Assembly: GCA_030152675.1 (NCBI GenBank) | Contig: JASLIY010000033.1 | Span: forward strand, 1-10,725 | DNA length: 10,725 bases | Direction of reading: 5' to 3' | DNA from: Acinetobacter sp. | GTDB taxonomy: Bacteria; Pseudomonadota; Gammaproteobacteria; Pseudomonadales; Moraxellaceae | In this document: positions 5,812 through 10,725 of the stretch, one piece after another | Numbering within the stretch: position 1 is the first letter of the stretch | Layout: each line of letters opens with the position of its first letter | Position numbers and translations under genes: made by a program | The notes under the pieces: model-generated | What the model saw: the letters and a program-made list of their open reading frames with translations, nothing else | Database searches by the model: none | Told to the model about the DNA's origin: nothing

Positions 5812-7089
5812 ATGACATATAAAGACGAAACACTCGCCATACATGCAGGATATAGCCCTGAACCAACCACAAAGTCAGTGGCTGTACCCATTTATCAAAC
5901 CACTTCTTATGCCTTTGATGACACTCAGCATGGTGCTGATTTATTTGACTTAAAAGTTCAAGGTAATATTTACACCCGTATCATGAACCCAACCACGGCT
6001 GTGCTTGAACAACGTATCGCAGCCTTAGAGGGTGGAATTGGGGCTTTGGCATTGGCATCGGGTATGTCTGCGATCACCTATGCCATTCAAACCATCACTG
6101 AAGCGGGTGATAACATCGCATCAGTGTCGACCCTGTACGGCGGCAGCTATAACTTATTTGCTCACACCTTACCGAAACAAGGCATCGAAGTACGTTTCTT
6201 TGATTATCAAGATCCTGAAGCGTTACGCGGCTTGATTGATGACAAAACCAAACTGGTCTTTGTTGAATCGATTGGTAATCCACTCGGTAACATCATCGAT
6301 CTCGAAGCGATTGCTAAAATTGCACATGAATACGGTGTCCCTGTTGTGGTCGACAATACCGTCGCCACCCCTGCGCTACTCAAACCCTTTGAATTCGGTG
6401 CAGATATCGTGGTGCATTCATTGACCAAATATATCGGTGGTCACGGAAATAGCATCGGTGGTGCCATCGTCGATAGCGGTAAATTTCCTTGGGGTGAGCA
6501 TAAAGAACGTTTTAAAGTGTTGAATACGCCTGATCCAAGTTATCACGGTGTCAACTATGTTGAGGCGCTGGGCCCTGCTGCCTATATCGCCCGTGCACGT
6601 GTGGTGCCATTACGTAATACCGGTGCCGCGATCAGTCCACTCAGCGTATTCCTGATTCTTCAGGGTCTTGAAACCTTGAATATTCGCATGGAACGTCATA
6701 CTGAAAATGCGCAGAAAGTTGCTGAATATCTCAAAGCACATCCAAAAGTAAAATGGGTGAACTACGCTGGCCTGAAAGATCATCCACAGCATGCCTTAGC
6801 GCAGAAATACGTCAAAGGCAAACCTTCTGCGATCCTGTCTTTTGGTGTTGAAGATGGACGTGAGGGCGGCACACGCTTTATTGATGCGTTGCAATTGTTC
6901 ACTCGTCTGGTCAATATCGGGGATGCCAAGAGTTTGGCCTGCCACCCTGCCACCACCACGCATCGTCAGCTCAATGAAGATGAGCTTAAGGCCGCTGGTG
7001 TCAGCATCGACATGGTACGCCTCTCCATCGGGATCGAGCATATCGATGATCTATTAGCAGATCTAGAACAAGCATTAGCAGCCGTCTGA
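5812..7089 (+). CDS. metY: O-acetylhomoserine sulfhydrylase / aminocarboxypropyltransferase (MetY type, PLP enzyme)
   Basis: A cytosolic pyridoxal-phosphate enzyme of the Cys/Met metabolism family. MetY members join O-acetylhomoserine with sulfide to form homocysteine, the direct sulfhydrylation route to methionine. Numbering from ATG 5812 (425 aa, usual for MetY), visible marks are: an N-terminal ETLAIHAGYSP segment and YQTTSY; the phosphate-binding Y54 and R56 in YTRIMNPT; ASGMSAI (82-88); VVDNT with D181, which contacts the pyridine nitrogen; and the PLP-binding lysine K206 in SLTKYIGGHG. The longer form from ATG 5788 adds eight residues outside the family consensus and has no ribosome site, whereas GATGGA precedes 5812. 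The close match to MetY rather than to MetB or MetZ rests on the N-terminus, the length and the long insertion after the lysine (KFPWGEHKERFK...YVEALGP). It stands alone; no metX or sulfate-assimilation gene is adjacent. Confidence 0.93.
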   Translation: MTYKDETLAIHAGYSPEPTTKSVAVPIYQTTSYAFDDTQHGADLFDLKVQGNIYTRIMNPTTAVLEQRIAALEGGIGALALASGMSAITYAIQTITEAGDNIASVSTLYGGSYNLFAHTLPKQGIEVRFFDYQDPEALRGLIDDKTKLVFVESIGNPLGNIIDLEAIAKIAHEYGVPVVVDNTVATPALLKPFEFGADIVVHSLTKYIGGHGNSIGGAIVDSGKFPWGEHKERFKVLNTPDPSYHGVNYVEALGPAAYIARARVVPLRNTGAAISPLSVFLILQGLETLNIRMERHTENAQKVAEYLKAHPKVKWVNYAGLKDHPQHALAQKYVKGKPSAILSFGVEDGREGGTRFIDALQLFTRLVNIGDAKSLACHPATTTHRQLNEDELKAAGVSIDMVRLSIGIEHIDDLLADLEQALAAV

Positions 7090-7094
7090 TCATC

Positions 7095-7139
7095 CTCATC
7101 CTGCCCTCTCCTTAAAAAAGAGAGGGTCAAGGATATGAG
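7095..7139 (+). terminator. long imperfect hairpin after metY, probable terminator or 3' end structure
   Basis: The core is CCCTCTC (7104-7110) pairing with GAGAGGG (7120-7126) across a 9-base A-rich loop. Beyond small internal bulges the stem continues as ATCCT (7098-7102) with AGGAT (7130-7134), and then CTC (7095-7097) with GAG (7137-7139). It starts a few bases after the metY stop. No T-run follows on the plus strand, so it is not a canonical rho-independent terminator; it may protect the 3' end or assist termination. Confidence 0.5.
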
Positions 7140-7175
7140 AATCCTAATAAAAAAATACAAAACTTAAATTACAAA

Positions 7176-7191
7176 TAGAGCAATTGCTCTA
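7176..7191. repeat. perfect 16-bp palindrome in the metY-acr1 spacer
   Basis: TAGAGCAATTGCTCTA is a perfect two-fold symmetric sequence about 155 bases before the acr1 start, followed by an A/T-only run. It could be an operator for a dimeric regulator of acr1 or the stem of a small hairpin (with virtually no loop). No regulator gene is adjacent, so its role is not known. Confidence 0.4.
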
Positions 7192-7263
7192 AAAAATATT
7201 TTTAAATTCAGAAGCTTAGTCCTAGCATTTTCCCTAATATTCGCTATTATTTTATAGGCAAGT

Positions 7264-7294
7264 TTAACTGTCTTTTCTATTAAAGATATATACT
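7264..7294 (+). promoter_or_regulatory. candidate acr1 promoter
   Basis: TTAACT (7264-7269) is followed after 17 bases by TATATA (7287-7292), or after 19 bases by the better TATACT (7289-7294). Initiation here would give a leader of about 45 bases. The surrounding 100 bases are very AT-rich, so other hexamer pairs (for example TATTAT further on) are also possible. Confidence 0.25.
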
Positions 7295-7346
7295 TCGAAT
7301 AACTATTATAGATCAATAATTTAGTTTCATTCATCAGGGATTTTAT

Positions 7347-8234
7347 ATGAATCAAAAACTAGAGCAACTTTTCCAAGCAAAGGTTCAAGACAAAGTCGCG
7401 CTGATTACCGGTGCATCAAGTGGAATTGGCTTAACTGTCGCAAAAAAATTAGCTGCTGAAGGCGCACATGTTTTATTGGTCGCGAGAACCCAAGAAACGT
7501 TAGAACAAGTTCAAGCGGATATCCAAGCCCAAGGTGGCCAGGCATCTATTTTTCCATGTGACCTTAATGATATGAATGCCATTGATGAGGTGTCTAAAAA
7601 GATTTTGGATTCTGTCGATCATATCGATTTTCTAATCAACAATGCCGGCCGCTCAATTCGCCGTGCTGTACATGAATCTGTCGATCGTTTCCATGACTTT
7701 GAACGTACCATGCAGCTCAACTACTTTGGCGCAGTGCGTATGGTACTCAATGTCTTACCGCATATGATGAAACGTCGTGATGGTCATATCATTAACATCA
7801 GTTCGATCGGGGTCTTGGCCAATGCCACTCGCTTCTCGGCTTATGTCGCCTCCAAAGCAGCACTCGATGCTTTTAGTCGCTGCCTGTCTGCTGAAGTACA
7901 TTCACACAAAATTGCGATTACGTCAGTGTATATGCCATTGGTGCGCACACCGATGATTGCACCGACCAAGATTTACAAGTACGTGCCAACGCTGTCGCCA
8001 GAGCAAGCAGCCGATCTCATCGCCTATGCCATTGTGAAGCGTCCAAAGAAAGTTGCGACCAATCTCGGCCGCTTAGCGTCGATCACCTACTCGATCGCAC
8101 CGGGCATCAACAACAAACTGATGTCAATCGGATATAACCTGTTCCCAAGTTCAACCGCTTCCGTCGGCGAACCACAGAAGTTAAATCTGGTACAACGTGC
8201 CTATGCGCGCTTATTCCCGGGCGAACACTGGTAA
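7347..8234 (+). CDS. acr1: Acr1-type fatty acyl-CoA reductase (short-chain dehydrogenase/reductase)
   Basis: Acr1 of Acinetobacter reduces long-chain fatty acyl-CoA to fatty aldehyde with NADPH, the first step towards fatty alcohols and wax-ester storage lipids. The 295-residue protein agrees in length with my memory of Acr1 and in long stretches of sequence, notably GRSIRRAVHES (101-111), the region 119-139 around QLNYFGAVR, YMPLVRTPMIAPTKIYKYVP (195-214) and the C-terminus ARLFPGEHW. SDR marks are complete: TGASSGIG (21-28) for the dinucleotide, R47 after the second strand (fits NADPH), CDL (71-73), NNAG (98-101), N125, the catalytic serine in ISSIG (151-155), and Y166/K170 in YVASK. There is no signal peptide; a membrane-associated role is possible from the hydrophobic substrate. 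AGGGA (7336-7340) lies six bases before the ATG. It is a single gene with its own terminator. Identification is from recall of the family sequence, not from a search. Confidence 0.9.
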   Translation: MNQKLEQLFQAKVQDKVALITGASSGIGLTVAKKLAAEGAHVLLVARTQETLEQVQADIQAQGGQASIFPCDLNDMNAIDEVSKKILDSVDHIDFLINNAGRSIRRAVHESVDRFHDFERTMQLNYFGAVRMVLNVLPHMMKRRDGHIINISSIGVLANATRFSAYVASKAALDAFSRCLSAEVHSHKIAITSVYMPLVRTPMIAPTKIYKYVPTLSPEQAADLIAYAIVKRPKKVATNLGRLASITYSIAPGINNKLMSIGYNLFPSSTASVGEPQKLNLVQRAYARLFPGEHW

Positions 8235-8258
8235 TAAGTTCCTCAAGGCATTGCTATT

Positions 8259-8295
8259 GCTCAGCACGATCTCACGATCTAGAGCTCAGCACGAT
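8259..8295. repeat. short direct repeats after acr1
   Basis: GCTCAGCACGAT occurs at 8259-8270 and again at 8284-8295. Between them CACGATCT is repeated in tandem (8265-8272 and 8273-8280). The block lies between the acr1 stop and the terminator. It looks like a small local duplication and has no evident function. Confidence 0.5.
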
Positions 8296-8312
8296 TTTAT
8301 TGAGTTCATTAA

Positions 8313-8336
8313 AAAACCTCCCAATTGGGAGGTTTT
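8313..8336. terminator. bidirectional rho-independent terminator between acr1 and tex
   Basis: A perfect inverted repeat: AAAACCTCCC (8313-8322), AATT, GGGAGGTTTT (8327-8336). The GC core ends in TTTT(CT) on the plus strand and TTTTTT on the minus strand, so it can stop transcripts from both sides. It lies about 80 bases after the acr1 stop and 22 bases after the tex stop, which converge on it. Confidence 0.9.
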
Positions 8337-8357
8337 CTAATTCAGCAGCTTAAGGGC

Positions 8358-10725
8358 TTATTTAGAGCCTTTGATCCCCGCTTGTAATAACAACTCACCA
8401 AAACCACCGATTTTGGTTTCTTGTGCTTTTGCAGCTTGTGGCTTGTGATGACGCTGTGGACGGTCACCTTGTGCTTGTGCACGAGCACCTTGCGCTGGAC
8501 GTTTACCTTGTGGCTTACGTGGATCAGGACGCGCTTCGCCAGTATGATCACGGTTGTCACGGCGAGGTTGACGTGCAGGTTTTGCTGCAGCCGCACCTTC
8601 AGGACGCATGGATAAGTTGACACGATGACGTTCAGCATCGACTTGAATCACACGAACTTGTACAATTTGACCTGGTTTCACCACTTTGTGTGGATCAGAA
8701 ACAAATTCGTTCGCCAATTCAGAAATGTGAATCAAACCATCTTGATGCACACCGATATCAACAAAGGCACCGAAGTTGGTCACGTTGGTGATCACACCTT
8801 CAAGCTGTAAGCCTTCAGTCAATTGTGAAACTTCAGTAATATCTTCACGGAATTTAGCGGTGCGGAACTCAGGACGTGGATCACGGCCTGGTTTTTCCAA
8901 TTCGTTCAAGACGTCTTGAACCGTGGGCAAACCAAAGTTGTCATCTACAAATTCATCAGCCTTCACCTGACGGATGATTTCGCTATTCCCAATCAGGTCT
9001 TTCACCGTTGTGCCTTTGGCAGTTACGATTTTTTCAACCAACGCATAGCTTTCAGGGTGAACTGCAGATGCATCTAAAGGCTCTCCCCCTTCAAGTACAC
9101 GCAAGAAGCCTGCTGCTTGTTCAAAGGTACGCTCACCCAGACGAGGAACATTTTTCAAGGCTTGACGATTGTCAAAACGGCCGTTTTCTTTACGGTATTC
9201 AACAATTTGTTGTGCGATTGCTTTGTTAAGACCCGCGATATAACCCAAGATCGCAGAAGACGCGGTATTCACATCGACACCGACCGCGTTCACACAGTCT
9301 TCGACAACAGCATCCAACGTCTTGGCCAAGCCAGTTTGGTTGACGTCGTGTTGGTATTGACCTACACCGATCGACTTAGGATCGATTTTCACCAATTCAG
9401 CCAACGGATCTTGCAAACGACGTGCAATCGAAACTGCACCACGGATCGCTACATCCAGCTCAGGAAGTTCTGCTGAAGCCAACTCAGATGCTGAATACAC
9501 CGAAGCACCCGCTTCGCTGACGGTCACACGCGTGAGTTTTAAGTCGCTATTGGCGGTCATCATTTCAGCCACCAAGGCTTCTGTTTCGCGGCTTGCAGTA
9601 CCATTTCCGATCGCGATCAAATCAACATTGAACTCTTTGCATAGACGCGCCAATTCAGCAATCGCACCCGCTTTGTCATCTTTCGGTGCAAATGGATAAA
9701 CTGTGCTATGCGCAACCACATCACCTGATGCATTGACCACAGCCAATTTAACTCCAGTACGGATGCCGGGATCGACACCTAAGGTGCAACGTGCGCCTGC
9801 AGGTGCAGACAGCAACAAATGACGTAGGTTTTCAGCAAAGACTTGCATGGCTTCTGCTTCAGCAGTTAAGCGTTTTTCAGTCAACAAAGAATGTTCAATG
9901 CTTGGACGAACTTTCGCAGCCCAGAACAATTTTGCACTTTGTTTTAAGTAGTCTTGACGTGCTTGAGGTTGAACCTGATCAAGATTGAATTCAGTTTCGA
10001 TACGCGCCAATGCAGGTGCATCTTCACCATCTACTTTAAGCCCAAGGACATTTTCTTGACGACCACGAAGCATGGCCAACAATCGATGTGATGGAACTTT
10101 GTTGAGGTTTTCAGAAAAATCAAAATAGTCGCGGAATTTTTTACCGACTTCTTTTTTCTCATCACTGGCGACTAAGCTTTTTAACACTGCAGTTTTTGCA
10201 AAGTTGGCTTTGAGTTCAGTGGTTAGTCCAATATTTTGTGCCCAGTCATCGATGAGAATATGTTGGATCGCATCCAACTGGCTCTCAACATCTGGATAGT
10301 CTACATGACTAAAGTCTGCCAATGCCGCTTGTGGCTCGATCTCTTGGTTCAGAATTTGTTCAGCAATCGGGCCTAGACCCGCTTCTTTGGCTTTAAATGA
10401 TTTGCTGGTACGTTTTGGACGGTACGGCGCATAAATTTCTTCTAAAGCATTTTTGGTTGCAGCAGCATTCACGCGCGTCAATAAATCATCAGATAATTTA
10501 TTTTGCTCTTTGAGTGATTCGATCACTTTCTCACGGCGCTCAAATAAATCACGTAAATACGTTAAACGCGTATCAAGTTGGCGTAACTGCGTGTCGTCTA
10601 AACCTTGGGTTACTTCTTTACGGTAACGTGCGATAAATGGAACACTGGCACCTTCATCAATCAATTTGATGGCAGCTTCTACTTGGTTTGGACGTGCGGC
10701 AAGCTCACTTGCCAACTGCTGAACT
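8358..10725 (-). CDS. tex: Tex, transcription accessory / RNA-binding S1-domain protein (5' end outside window)
   Basis: Tex (YhgF in E. coli) is a conserved cytosolic nucleic-acid-binding protein linked to transcription and tolerance of stress. The frame is open to the right edge; 788 residues are visible and alignment from memory with E. coli Tex suggests only about 6-12 N-terminal residues are missing. TTG at 10715 is an internal Leu, not the start. In order: the N-terminal helical region with PFIARYRKEVTQGLDDTQL (about 29-47); the YqgF/RNase H-like domain beginning LGVDPGIRTG (about 315-324) and including IGNGTASRE; SEAGASVYSASELA and the very conserved ARRLQDPLAELVKIDPKSIGVGQYQHDV segment (about 434-461); the helix-hairpin-helix region (about 485-560); DPRPEFRTAKF; and an S1 domain (about 640-708, VTNFGAFVDIGVHQDGLIHIS). 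A basic, Gln/Arg/Pro-rich disordered tail of about 65 residues follows, ending GGFGELLLQAGIKGSK. It ends just before the shared terminator. Confidence 0.96.
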   Translation of the reverse strand, partial: VQQLASELAARPNQVEAAIKLIDEGASVPFIARYRKEVTQGLDDTQLRQLDTRLTYLRDLFERREKVIESLKEQNKLSDDLLTRVNAAATKNALEEIYAPYRPKRTSKSFKAKEAGLGPIAEQILNQEIEPQAALADFSHVDYPDVESQLDAIQHILIDDWAQNIGLTTELKANFAKTAVLKSLVASDEKKEVGKKFRDYFDFSENLNKVPSHRLLAMLRGRQENVLGLKVDGEDAPALARIETEFNLDQVQPQARQDYLKQSAKLFWAAKVRPSIEHSLLTEKRLTAEAEAMQVFAENLRHLLLSAPAGARCTLGVDPGIRTGVKLAVVNASGDVVAHSTVYPFAPKDDKAGAIAELARLCKEFNVDLIAIGNGTASRETEALVAEMMTANSDLKLTRVTVSEAGASVYSASELASAELPELDVAIRGAVSIARRLQDPLAELVKIDPKSIGVGQYQHDVNQTGLAKTLDAVVEDCVNAVGVDVNTASSAILGYIAGLNKAIAQQIVEYRKENGRFDNRQALKNVPRLGERTFEQAAGFLRVLEGGEPLDASAVHPESYALVEKIVTAKGTTVKDLIGNSEIIRQVKADEFVDDNFGLPTVQDVLNELEKPGRDPRPEFRTAKFREDITEVSQLTEGLQLEGVITNVTNFGAFVDIGVHQDGLIHISELANEFVSDPHKVVKPGQIVQVRVIQVDAERHRVNLSMRPEGAAAAKPARQPRRDNRDHTGEARPDPRKPQGKRPAQGARAQAQGDRPQRHHKPQAAKAQETKIGGFGELLLQAGIKGSK

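Noticed and set aside
7164..7355. 63-residue minus-strand frame in the metY-acr1 spacer
   Set aside because: It is Ile/Lys/Asn-rich as expected from random AT-rich DNA, overlaps the acr1 start and its ribosome site on the other strand, and I see no convincing ribosome site for it.
1..10725. Mobile element, phage, CRISPR, tRNA or a new defence-type gene cluster
   Set aside because: No transposase, integrase, terminal inverted repeats, regularly spaced repeats or tRNA-like cloverleaf was seen; all large genes belong to known core families.

Overview
The window looks like a chromosomal segment of Acinetobacter or a very close relative (Moraxellaceae). The strongest pointers are a gene whose product I recognise as the Acinetobacter fatty acyl-CoA reductase Acr1, and a pilV-pilW-pilX-pilY1 minor-pilin cluster of the kind used there for type IV pili and natural transformation. 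I see no mobile element, CRISPR array, tRNA or rRNA.

Layout from left to right. (1) Positions 1-3436, minus strand: a tightly packed minor-pilin operon read pilV > pilW > pilX > pilY1. Its gaps are 2 bp (pilV/pilW), an 11-bp overlap (pilW/pilX) and 28 bp (pilX/pilY1). pilY1 runs off the left edge after 330 codons. A possible 20-codon leader ORF sits directly in front of pilV. (2) Positions 3437-3821: non-coding stretch with two consecutive hairpins ending the upstream gene and room for the pilin operon's promoter. (3) Positions 3822-5483, minus strand: ettA, an ABC-F translation factor starting at GTG. (4) Positions 5484-5811: divergent promoter region. (5) Positions 5812-7089, plus strand: a metY-type O-acetylhomoserine sulfhydrylase. 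(6) Positions 7090-7346: AT-rich spacer with a long hairpin and a perfect 16-bp palindrome. (7) Positions 7347-8234, plus strand: acr1. (8) Positions 8235-8357: convergent spacer with a perfect bidirectional terminator. (9) Positions 8358-10725, minus strand: tex, missing only its first few codons.

The four pilin genes work together: PilV, PilW and PilX are processed by prepilin peptidase and help form the pilus tip or priming complex that carries PilY1. The other genes are independent units: EttA (ribosome, energy sensing), MetY (sulfur assimilation into homocysteine), Acr1 (acyl-CoA to fatty aldehyde for wax esters) and Tex (nucleic-acid-binding transcription accessory protein). Each is bounded by its own promoter-like or terminator-like sequence. 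Most of the window is ordinary core genome. I did not find an undescribed multi-gene system. The points most worth a second look are the pilV leader ORF, the lipobox-like PilY1 N-terminus, the uncertain PilX start, and the palindromes upstream of metY and acr1.
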